Assembly: GCA_003151735.1 (NCBI GenBank)
Contig: PLYI01000120.1
Location: forward strand, 1-64,000
Direction of reading: 5' to 3'
From: Candidatus Bathyarchaeota archaeon
GTDB taxonomy: Archaea > Thermoproteota > Bathyarchaeia > Bathyarchaeales > Bathycorpusculaceae
Length of the DNA: 64,000 nt
The first letter of the stretch is position 1, and every line of letters starts with the position of its first letter. Both the position numbers and the translations under genes were made by a program. Under the pieces are notes generated by a model that was not told where the DNA came from, did no database searches, and worked only from the letters and a program-made list of their open reading frames with translations. Shown here in pieces: positions 55,656-64,000 of the stretch.

Positions 55656-58177
55656 AGGGTTCCAGTCGGCTTATTTCGTTTTTTCGCAACCCGCATAAAA
55701 TGGACAACTGTTACAAGTGCCAAGGCTACAATCGCAGCTATGAGGGCAATAATTACTAGCAGAGATGGCGGAGGCACTACATTTTCTGTAGGCTTCGAAG
55801 TGACTGTGTTGGTTATTTGGTTTGCGAAGCAGTAGACGTTCCAATCGTGGTTTCCAATGTAGAGTCTTCCGTTGGCGATGGTTGGCGAGGACCAGCTGCC
55901 CGAGGGCGTGGTGTAGCTTGCAAGTTTTGATCCGTTATTGTTGGCGTCGAGGATGTATATGTGACGTTGACTGGTCATCATGTAGATTTTTCCGTCAGCG
56001 TAAGAGGGCGAAGCGTACAGTTCGTCGCCTGTGAAGAAGCTCCAGTTGAGGTGGCCGTTAGTTGCGTTTAGGGATGTCATGCTGAACTTGTCGATTATGT
56101 ATAATTGACCGTTAACGTAGATTGGGGATGAAACGATGAATTCATATGCGTTAGGGTCTCGGAAAGTCCAAGTTATGTTACCAGTTGCGGCATCAATGCC
56201 AAAGTAAGTTCGCAGGTCAGCAGATGCAAACACCAAGCCGTTCTCAACGGACGGGGAACCCATCATTTCTGTGCCACCTGTAAACTGGTATTCGTAGGGT
56301 AACTCCTGTTTCCAAATTAATGCGCCGCTGGCAGCGTCAAGTTTGTAGAGGGCGCCTGAATTGGGTTTTTCTGATGTGAAGTAAACGCCGCCGCTGTCAA
56401 CTGCTGGGGAAGACAGGATGGGTCCGCCTGTGGTGTACTTCCAGGTGATGTTGCCTGTGTTTGCGTCGAGAGCATACATGTTACCCTCTAATGAGCCAAC
56501 GTAGACTATTCCGTTTACCACTGTGGGCGAGGACTTAAGCACAAACGACCCATAAGTATAGGGCAAGTCGCCGTTCACAAAGGTCTTCCAATAGAGCGCT
56601 CCAGTGAAAGCGTCTAGGCAGTAAACGTAGCCGTCGTCGCCTCCTGTGTAAACTTTGCCATTTGCTATGGCGGGAGAAGAAACTTGGGCGTCTTGGGTAG
56701 TGTAGCTCCAGATGAGGTTGCCGCTGAATGCACCGATGGCGTAGATGTTCTTGTCTTGGGAACCCACGTAGACTATGCCGTTTGCAACGCTAGGTGAAGA
56801 AATAACTGAGCCGTTGGTTGCGAACGTCCAAGATAAGGACAGGTTTGTTGGACCCACTTGGGCGGTGGAGGAGTGCGTTGGGTCGGCTCTCCACATGGGC
56901 CAGTCGCTGGTTGTAATGTTGGGGGTTCCTATGGCCCACACTTGGTTGAAGCTGTTGTATTCGCTTCCTGAAATAGCGTCAACCGCGTCGGTTACGGTGC
57001 CGGGAATAAGGTATAGGTGACCGTATGCTACGGCGACTGATTCTCTTGGAGCCAGCGCTTCGATTGGAAGTTTCCAGTTAAGTTGCCCAGTGTAAGCGTT
57101 TAAGCATGCAAACTGCGAAGTTCCGACGGCGCCGCCGTACTGGGCAATTTCTCCAGTTGTCGCGTAAACTTTGCCGTCAGCAACAGTGGGGTATCCTGGC
57201 CAAAGAAGAGTGCCGGAACCTTGATATTTCCATACAAGCTGTCCTGTTGCTATGTTGATGGCGTAGAGATTGCCGTCTTTGTTGAGTTCATACACGTTTC
57301 CGTAAGCCACAGCTGGCCCAGTTACAAAGTATCCGTCCGCTGTGCCCGGCGAGTAAGTCCACAAGATTTTGCCGTCGGTAGCGTTGAGGGCGTACATGGT
57401 GTTGTCGTCGGTTCCGCCTCTAAAGAACATACCATCAGAGTAGGCACCGTCAAAAATCATAGGTCCCTTCGTTAAGGTGGTCCAAACGACCGCGCCTGTC
57501 GTGGCATTGAGCGCGATTTGCTGGTTCTCAAAAGACCCCGGAAAAACCAAACCGCCACCATACGTTGTTCCTATACCTGTTCTGCCACCGCCCGGAACAT
57601 AAGTACTCCAGACCAGCGTTGGCGGTTTCGAGGGGTCAGCAAAACTCCAGCCTTCAGTGTAGGAGTTATCTTTGACGTAGAACATTTTTTCTTCAGGACT
57701 GTAAACGTTTGCGCTGAAAATGCCTGTATCCTCACAGAAGTTTGAGCTAGTCCAAAGTATTTTGCCTGTTTGTGGGTCAAGGCAACTCCTTTCTACAACC
57801 ATGTGGGAATCGTCGATTTTGTAGGCTATTGGCCAAGTCTCATTCATTGGAATATCAGTTTTCCAGACTTGGTCGCCGGTTTGCTCATTTAACGCCACAA
57901 CGGAGGTGTTGGTACCTACGAAAATCATTTCGTCAAACGCGGAAAGGTAAGTTTGAATGCCCGTTACGTTCGCCTTCCAAAGCATAGCCGAGGTGTCGGG
58001 GGCTGGTCCAGGCGAGAAACGAGAGAAGGATGAGTCGCCCATGAATTGGGGCCACTCATACTGGAGCAGGCTGGAATTTGACGAAGTTGGGGGGGAACTC
58101 GTCTGTGCTCCTACAATGTTTTGGTTTGACTGCAGCGTGAAAATGGCTGAAACTGACGAAACAAGCAACAATGCCAA
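55652..58177 (-). CDS. PQQ-type beta-propeller secreted protein with C-terminal TM
   Basis: Multiple repeats such as SPSVANGIVYVGSQDKNIYAIGAFSGNLIWSYTT; C-terminal TM. Start uncertain (TTG). Confidence 0.85.
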   Translation of the reverse strand: MALLLVSSVSAIFTLQSNQNIVGAQTSSPPTSSNSSLLQYEWPQFMGDSSFSRFSPGPAPDTSAMLWKANVTGIQTYLSAFDEMIFVGTNTSVVALNEQTGDQVWKTDIPMNETWPIAYKIDDSHMVVERSCLDPQTGKILWTSSNFCEDTGIFSANVYSPEEKMFYVKDNSYTEGWSFADPSKPPTLVWSTYVPGGGRTGIGTTYGGGLVFPGSFENQQIALNATTGAVVWTTLTKGPMIFDGAYSDGMFFRGGTDDNTMYALNATDGKILWTYSPGTADGYFVTGPAVAYGNVYELNKDGNLYAINIATGQLVWKYQGSGTLLWPGYPTVADGKVYATTGEIAQYGGAVGTSQFACLNAYTGQLNWKLPIEALAPRESVAVAYGHLYLIPGTVTDAVDAISGSEYNSFNQVWAIGTPNITTSDWPMWRADPTHSSTAQVGPTNLSLSWTFATNGSVISSPSVANGIVYVGSQDKNIYAIGAFSGNLIWSYTTQDAQVSSPAIANGKVYTGGDDGYVYCLDAFTGALYWKTFVNGDLPYTYGSFVLKSSPTVVNGIVYVGSLEGNMYALDANTGNITWKYTTGGPILSSPAVDSGGVYFTSEKPNSGALYKLDAASGALIWKQELPYEYQFTGGTEMMGSPSVENGLVFASADLRTYFGIDAATGNITWTFRDPNAYEFIVSSPIYVNGQLYIIDKFSMTSLNATNGHLNWSFFTGDELYASPSYADGKIYMMTSQRHIYILDANNNGSKLASYTTPSGSWSSPTIANGRLYIGNHDWNVYCFANQITNTVTSKPTENVVPPPSLLVIIALIAAIVALALVTVVHFMRVAKKRNKPTGTL

Positions 58178-58405
58178 AATAATTGTAACTTTTGCTTTGA
58201 CTTGCGTTAACTCTCTGCCCCCAAGAATGAACGACTAGGGGTTTTATTTCACTATAAACTTTGCGGAAAGTTGCAAATCCATTGCAAATGGGTAATTTAC
58301 GAGAAAATGTGCAGTAAACGTTGAAAATTGAAAATTTGGCTTTACCGCACAATCTTTTTTAGGTTGAGAGGAACCAAATTAAACAATGAATAGGGAACTC
58401 GGGGG

Positions 58406-59497
58406 ATGGATTTTACTTTGACAGACAATAAAGGTCCTTTACTTATGACTTCTTGGCGGGCAACAGGCGCCTGCAACGCACGATGCAAATACTGCAATGT
58501 CGACGCAACAGGCAAACATGCTCCAAGAGAAATGACAACCCAAGAAGCCTTCCATCTTGTCGATGAAGTTAAGAGTTTCGGGGTAAGATGGTTTGGCATA
58601 AAAGGCGGCGAACCCTTAACACGCCCTGACATCTTTGAAATCGTAACTTATGCCAAAAGCAAAGGTCTAAACGTATGCCTACTGACCAATGGTGCGTTTG
58701 TTGACGGAAAAATCTATGATAACCTGGTGAAAAACCAGGTTTGGTCATCTGTTAGTATAGATGGACCCGAAGAAATCAACGATCAACTGCGCGGCGAAGG
58801 CTCCTATTGGAAAGCTCTCGCAGCCATCGAGAAATTGTCTAAAGGCAAAATCCTTAACGGATTAGCCGCAGCCATCACAACCGTCAACTATAAACACCTT
58901 GACCACGTTGCCGAGTTAGCTGATAAGTACCATGCTAACTTTGTTTGGTACAATCATTTGGTGCCCAGCGGACGAGCAAAAGCAACCATGGACCTAACTC
59001 CTACTCCAGAACAATACGAGTGGGTTCTAAACCACATCTGGGATATCACTGAGAAATACAGGGGCAAATTCGAGGTTCACGTTCACTGCCCACACTTCGC
59101 AAGAGTTGTTAAACAGAGATTACCTGAGAAAGAGTTTAACGAGTGGTACGAAAAAGAATTCCACGGAAAATGCACCTACTTCGCATTCGGCGGGTACCTC
59201 AGCGTAACCGAAAACGGCGACTTAATCCCTTGCTTCTACACAGACCTGCAGCCTTCCGAACCCATGATGCTGGGAAACATCAGAAGCAAAAGCTTAAGCA
59301 TTGCATGGGAAGAAATCAAGGCATCCAAATACTACAACAAATTCCAAGATCGAAACGTCCTCAAAGGCAAATGCGGTGTCTGCGAGTACCGAGAAATATG
59401 CGGCGGATGCCGAAACCGAGCATACGCTTACACAGGCGACATAACTGAATCTGACCCAGCATGCGTGTATGTTCCTTTGAGTCTCCGAAAAAAATAA
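58406..59497 (+). CDS. Radical SAM/SPASM-domain protein
   Basis: CNARCKYC; C-terminal CGVCEYREICGGCRNRAYAYTGD. Confidence 0.87.
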   Translation: MDFTLTDNKGPLLMTSWRATGACNARCKYCNVDATGKHAPREMTTQEAFHLVDEVKSFGVRWFGIKGGEPLTRPDIFEIVTYAKSKGLNVCLLTNGAFVDGKIYDNLVKNQVWSSVSIDGPEEINDQLRGEGSYWKALAAIEKLSKGKILNGLAAAITTVNYKHLDHVAELADKYHANFVWYNHLVPSGRAKATMDLTPTPEQYEWVLNHIWDITEKYRGKFEVHVHCPHFARVVKQRLPEKEFNEWYEKEFHGKCTYFAFGGYLSVTENGDLIPCFYTDLQPSEPMMLGNIRSKSLSIAWEEIKASKYYNKFQDRNVLKGKCGVCEYREICGGCRNRAYAYTGDITESDPACVYVPLSLRKK

Positions 59498-59511
59498 CGT
59501 AAGGTGATGTT

Positions 59512-60903
59512 ATGAATGCAATCAAGACAAAAGTAGCTCTCATAACTCCGCCAGTTTTAGCGAAGGTTGCGCATCACCCGCTTTTTCCACCGCTTGGCTT
59601 AGCTTACATGGCAGCAGTGCTGGAGCAGAACGGTGTTGAAGTTAAAATCATTGATTCTCCCGTCTTAGATTTTGACCACCAAAAAATCAAAGCGGAACTC
59701 GAAGCCTACCAACCGACAATAGTCGGCGTTGGCTCTATGACTCCCACGATTGAGTCGGCACTAAAATGTGCCCAGATAGCTAAAGAAGCTGCACCAGACG
59801 CCCAAGTTCTAATGGGAGGTCCACACGCTACTTTTGCCGACACCGAAATTTTAACCAACGAAAAAGCCGTCGACGTTATAGTGCGGGGCGAGGGCGAAGA
59901 AACAATCGTTGAACTTGCTAAACAAACATCCCTAAATGACATAAAGGGGATAAGTTTCCGCAAAGACAACCAAATAATAAAAACAGCCGCAAGGCAATTC
60001 ATCCAAAACCTCGACGCACTGCCAAAACCTGCATACAAATACCTGCCAATGAAAAAATACAACATCACTGGACGCAACTTACTTCCAATCATTAGTAGCA
60101 GAGGCTGCCCCTTCCAATGTCCTTTCTGCGTTGCTACACAAATGTTTGGGGCACAATTCAGAGCTCGAAGCCCAAAAAACGTTCTGGATGAACTTGAATG
60201 GCTCAGAGACGAATATGGCGCAGAAGGAATTGCTTTCCAAGATGACACATTAACCTTTGATAAAAAACGTACAGTAGACATATGCGATGGTATAATTGAG
60301 AGAAAAATCAATTTGCCATGGGGCTGCGGAACCCGCGCCGACGTGGTTACCAAAGAAGTCTTAGATAAGATGAGTAAGGCTCACTGCAACGAGACAATGT
60401 TTGGAGTGGAATCAGGATGCCAGCGAATGCGCGACGTTTTGAAGAAGAGAGTTTCAACCGAACAAATTGAAAAAGCGATTAAATGGACAAAAGAAGCAGG
60501 CATATTCGTCACTGTATCAGTCATTTTAGGGTATCCAGGCGAAACAAAGGAAACCCTGCAGGAGACACTGGATTTTGTTCGAAGAGTAGAGCCTGACGAC
60601 GTGTGGCTTTGTCACGCGACGCCTTATCCTGGAACCTGTCTTCGTGAGTTAGTGAAGAGTAACGGGTGGAAGATGTCGGAGAACTGGGAGCTATACAATA
60701 CCATGAACCCCATCTTTGAGGATCCAGCTTTGCCAGCTAAAGAAATTGCAGAAATGCGTAAGAGTTTTTACAACAAGTTTTACTCGCCCAAATATGTCAT
60801 GCGGCAGGCAGTGAAAGGCTACGTAAGAGGAAACTTGTACAGCAAGATTATGACCAGAACCGCGGCAAATTATATGCTTTGGAGAGCAAAAGCCCGTCTT
60901 TAA
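59512..60903 (+). CDS. B12-binding domain radical SAM protein
   Basis: VALITPPVLAKVAHHPLFPPLGLAYMAAVLEQNGVEVKIIDSP; CPFQCPFC motif. Confidence 0.88.
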   Translation: MNAIKTKVALITPPVLAKVAHHPLFPPLGLAYMAAVLEQNGVEVKIIDSPVLDFDHQKIKAELEAYQPTIVGVGSMTPTIESALKCAQIAKEAAPDAQVLMGGPHATFADTEILTNEKAVDVIVRGEGEETIVELAKQTSLNDIKGISFRKDNQIIKTAARQFIQNLDALPKPAYKYLPMKKYNITGRNLLPIISSRGCPFQCPFCVATQMFGAQFRARSPKNVLDELEWLRDEYGAEGIAFQDDTLTFDKKRTVDICDGIIERKINLPWGCGTRADVVTKEVLDKMSKAHCNETMFGVESGCQRMRDVLKKRVSTEQIEKAIKWTKEAGIFVTVSVILGYPGETKETLQETLDFVRRVEPDDVWLCHATPYPGTCLRELVKSNGWKMSENWELYNTMNPIFEDPALPAKEIAEMRKSFYNKFYSPKYVMRQAVKGYVRGNLYSKIMTRTAANYMLWRAKARL

Positions 60904-61019
60904 TCTGTGTAGAGTGATAAAGACACCACTTACAAGAGATTAAGCAGGTTGAAGCTTTTTTACGGAAACTTTATTATGTAATCGAGCGGTTTTTAAAACA
61001 ACTCAAAGAGGAAACGCTA

Positions 61020-62303
61020 ATGACAAAAACCTCTGAAGCTTACGGCACAAGAGAAAACTGGCCACCATACACTTACAGGGATTACCCCGACATAAAACCT
61101 GAAGCATACGAATCTTTCATGAAGTTCCTAAACACAGAGAACACTTCAGGCAGATTAATGGAGTTGCAACCGTGGATTTCTGTTTGCGACTCAAAATGCG
61201 CCTTCTGCTATTTCCCAACCACAGCCACAAGCAAAGTCAAGATAGACCCCTACCTTGATCTTCTCAAAAAAGAACTCGCCATGTACGCGAAAACCAAGTA
61301 CGTGAAGACAAGCGTTTTTGACGAGATAGTTTTGGGTGGCGGAACACCCAGTGTTTTGACTGCGGAGCAGATGATTGACCTCATAGACTTCTGCAAGGCG
61401 AATTTTAACATTAACAAGGAATACTTCATCAAAGTTACAGGTTCCTCGAAGACGCTGGCAATTAAGAAAATTGATAAGCTTGCGGAGTACGGCGTTTACC
61501 AGATGGATATGGGTGCACAGACCTTTGATGATACACTAAGAAAAAATTTGTGTCTCCCAGATAGCGCGGCTGACGTGGAGAAAGCTATTCGCCATGCTAG
61601 GGAACTTGACCTTTGCGTTTGTGTGGACCTAATGTATAACTTACCTGGGCAGACGATGGAAAGTTGGGTTAACACGCTAAAGAAGGCAATTGAGTTAGAT
61701 GTTGAGATTGATGCTTACTCGTTGCATGTTGATCCAGGAACTATGCTTGAAAAAATGATTAAGACGGGTATTTCTCCTCCGACTGGGGATGCTGAATATG
61801 AGAAGGAACTGTATCTTACCGCCTACAACATGTTAACCGCAGCAGGATACAAGGCAGTAGGCCACGACCGCTACAGCCGCGTGGAATGGCACATGCGTGA
61901 GAACTGCCTCAACGGTTGGCCATGGGGAGGCATCTTGACAACGGGCGCAGGCTGCTTCATGGGGTACCTTCAAAAGTTCTCGTACTCTAACCTTGAAAAC
62001 ATCAACGACTATATGGAGACGGTCAAATCTGGAAAACTACCAATCTGCAGACTCTCAGAATCTACAACAGAAGACATGATGCGAAGGACAATGACGCGTC
62101 TATACCTACGACTGCCAGTAAGCAAAAAAGAGTTTATGGAGAAATTCGGAACCACCCCAGAGAAAGTTTTTCCAAAGCAACTGCAAAAACTAAAAGACAA
62201 GGGTCTAATTGAAATTGATAACAGAGAAGTCCGCCTAACCAAGCTGGGTGAGGTTTGGAAGGGCAACATTGCTTGGGAATTCGCGCCTAACCAGACAAAA
62301 TAG
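61020..62303 (+). CDS. HemN/HemW-like radical SAM protein
   Basis: CDSKCAFCYFP; LGGGTPSVLTAEQM; QMDMGAQTFDDTLRK; C-terminal HTH-like region. Confidence 0.82.
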   Translation: MTKTSEAYGTRENWPPYTYRDYPDIKPEAYESFMKFLNTENTSGRLMELQPWISVCDSKCAFCYFPTTATSKVKIDPYLDLLKKELAMYAKTKYVKTSVFDEIVLGGGTPSVLTAEQMIDLIDFCKANFNINKEYFIKVTGSSKTLAIKKIDKLAEYGVYQMDMGAQTFDDTLRKNLCLPDSAADVEKAIRHARELDLCVCVDLMYNLPGQTMESWVNTLKKAIELDVEIDAYSLHVDPGTMLEKMIKTGISPPTGDAEYEKELYLTAYNMLTAAGYKAVGHDRYSRVEWHMRENCLNGWPWGGILTTGAGCFMGYLQKFSYSNLENINDYMETVKSGKLPICRLSESTTEDMMRRTMTRLYLRLPVSKKEFMEKFGTTPEKVFPKQLQKLKDKGLIEIDNREVRLTKLGEVWKGNIAWEFAPNQTK

Positions 62304-62456
62304 TTTCTCCAAAATTTCATTTTTCAGTATATTTTAATTTTAACGGCAGCTGATGCCCTTGATTATTTGATCTCAGAGAAACAAGCTAGAAGAACCCTAA
62401 GAAATTAAATCAGTAAATATTTTTAAAAAAATTAAAAAAGAAAAGAAATTGGGATT

Positions 62457-63113
62457 TTAGTGCCTCATCGGCTGAAGACCATACCAAGTCATCACTTTGG
62501 CTATGATTGGCACAATTACTCCTAAAGCAATTCCCGGCACGAAGGCTATTATGAAGGCATTAACTGGATCTGCTACCCAGCTACCTTGCGCCATAGCTTT
62601 CGATGGTGCCAGTGAAATAGTGTAGTTCATGTAAGCTTGTATTACTGCGACAATTATCGAAGATGTTAAGCCCGCACCTAGCATTCGGAACAGTTTTGTT
62701 GATCCGTTGTTTAATGCTCCAGCCATGTAACCTATGATGACACCGTTAACTAACCAGAAGAGTATGCTAATGTCCCCGTAAAAGTTGTACGCGGGGGTCG
62801 AGCTTGCATAGTATCCTGTGTATAGCCCTGCTGTTGCAACGTAATACATGCCGCCCATGATGAAGCCTGCTGCGCCGCCTGCCCACTTATTCCAGAGTAA
62901 GCCAAGCACCAAAGGAATACCGAGAACTATCATTTGAGCAAAGCCCTGACTTAGAATAACAGCGATAGTACCGCTTAGACCAGAAACGCCGAACACATGT
63001 TGAGAGCCGCTTGGGTTCACGTAGATTGCAAGAACATAGATCAGGAGCACTAGAATCAATGGTATGATTATGCCGTAGAGTATATCAGCAATTTTAAATT
63101 TGGGTGTTTCCAA
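62457..63113 (-). CDS. Polytopic membrane protein of unknown function
   Basis: 218 aa with about six hydrophobic segments. No family recognised. Confidence 0.6.
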   Translation of the reverse strand: METPKFKIADILYGIIIPLILVLLIYVLAIYVNPSGSQHVFGVSGLSGTIAVILSQGFAQMIVLGIPLVLGLLWNKWAGGAAGFIMGGMYYVATAGLYTGYYASSTPAYNFYGDISILFWLVNGVIIGYMAGALNNGSTKLFRMLGAGLTSSIIVAVIQAYMNYTISLAPSKAMAQGSWVADPVNAFIIAFVPGIALGVIVPIIAKVMTWYGLQPMRH

Positions 63114-63224
63114 TTTTAATCCCTTGAATTATTTACGTTGCGGCGTGTTAATAAGCTTAATGCTTACCAGCTTGATTCAAAAAGATATGAATACTTAAAA
63201 ACTAATTATGCTAAAAAAATAATT

Positions 63225-63272
63225 TAGTAAATAAAAATTAAAAAAACAAAAGGCACATGGATAAACCATGTG
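63225..63272 (-). terminator. Hairpin plus T-run downstream of the RnfC/PduS-like gene
   Basis: CACATGG-N5-CCATGTG (63254-63272). The minus strand then reads CCTTTTGTTTTTTTAATTTTT. Confidence 0.55.
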
Positions 63273-63300
63273 TTAAGTGATTTTTGTGCAAGTTTTCAGA

Positions 63301-64000
63301 TTAGTGGCGTGCAGCGCATATTGTGCCAGACAACGGTAGCTTTGACGGACAAACATAAGAGCATGTTCCGCAGGCTATGCAATCTTTGACCCACAGTTTT
63401 TCTGCTTTGGCCATGTCGCCTTTCATTATCGCACTGTAGATCATTATTGGATGTAGGCGTACCGGACAAGATTGGATGCAGTTTGAGCAGTGTATACAGG
63501 CTGTTTCCTTTTGACCTGGCTTGTAACTGGTTTTGGAGAACACGATGATGCTTGAAGTTCGCTTGGTCACCGGCGCTTCCAAGGTTGGCAGCGTGTGGCC
63601 CATCATTACTCCGCCGATTACTACCTGTCGGATGTCTTTTGTGTCGACTTTGTATTGGCTAAGTATGTTGCTAACTGGGGTGCCTATCTTCACGAGCAAA
63701 TTCTTTGGTTCTGCAATGTCTCCGTTTAGTGTGGTTACTCTTGATATGAGCGGTTCGCCTTCAAACACAGCGTTTGCTATGGCGTTTATGGTTGCTACGT
63801 TCTGGACTATGGTCCCCATTTCGTATGAGCGTTTGCCTGGTGCTACTTCGTATTTCAACATTGCCTTTTGAAGCACGCTTGCGTCTCCTTGCTGGTATGT
63901 TAGGTGTTTAGCTATGACTTCTGTATCGGGTTCTTTACTGAAGGCTTCTTGAAGTTTAGGTACAGCTTCCACTTTGTTGACTTTGGTGGCAACAATAACT
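63301..64000 (-). CDS. RnfC/PduS-like 4Fe-4S protein, C-terminal part (5' end outside the window)
   Basis: NVATINAIANAVFEGEPLISRVTTLNGDIAEPKNLLVKIGTPVSNIL (SLBB-like); CIHCSNCIQSCP and CIACGTCSYVCP. Frame is open to the window end. Confidence 0.82.
   Translation of the reverse strand, partial: VIVATKVNKVEAVPKLQEAFSKEPDTEVIAKHLTYQQGDASVLQKAMLKYEVAPGKRSYEMGTIVQNVATINAIANAVFEGEPLISRVTTLNGDIAEPKNLLVKIGTPVSNILSQYKVDTKDIRQVVIGGVMMGHTLPTLEAPVTKRTSSIIVFSKTSYKPGQKETACIHCSNCIQSCPVRLHPIMIYSAIMKGDMAKAEKLWVKDCIACGTCSYVCPSKLPLSGTICAARH

Noticed and set aside
1-64000. tRNA, rRNA or CRISPR arrays
   Set aside because: No cloverleaf-like, rRNA-like or regularly spaced repeat structures were recognised by eye in intergenic regions; a tRNAscan/CRISPR finder run was not possible.

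Overview
The window appears to be an archaeal chromosome segment, by inference from the Bathyarchaeia/TACK neighbourhood. The evidence is archaeal-type cobalamin genes, a UbiA-family archaeal lipid prenyltransferase, AT-rich archaeal promoters and archaeal S-layer-like secreted proteins; phylum was not verified. Main content: (1) An array of six large (909-991 aa) paralogous cell-surface proteins, all on the minus strand. Each has a signal peptide, an Ig-like domain, PQQ-type beta-propeller repeats, a second Ig-like domain, a Pro/Thr stalk and a TM helix ending in a basic R/K-K/R-P tail. A decayed C-terminal remnant of a seventh copy and two smaller relatives are also present. (2) Three unusual double Lrp/AsnC regulators interleaved with that array, two of them divergent from array members. 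(3) Nine radical SAM enzymes in 64 kb. Five have N-terminal B12-binding domains, two have SPASM-type C-termini, one is HemN/HemW-like, and one is Tes/MJ0619-like in an overlapping operon with a DGGGP-synthase-like UbiA and a sugar epimerase. (4) A nearly complete, dispersed set of archaeal cobalamin nucleotide-loop assembly genes (cobZ-like, cobS, cobY, cobD, cbiB). (5) Glycosyltransferase clusters, a VapBC pair, an amidohydrolase and the edge of an RnfC/PduS-like gene. Two intergenic signals stand out: a GGAAC-N5-(G/A)TTCC palindrome about 50 bp upstream of three separate secreted Ig-like protein genes, and a dispersed ~60-bp repeat. Three single-nucleotide frameshifts can be read directly. 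No rRNA, tRNA or CRISPR was recognised.
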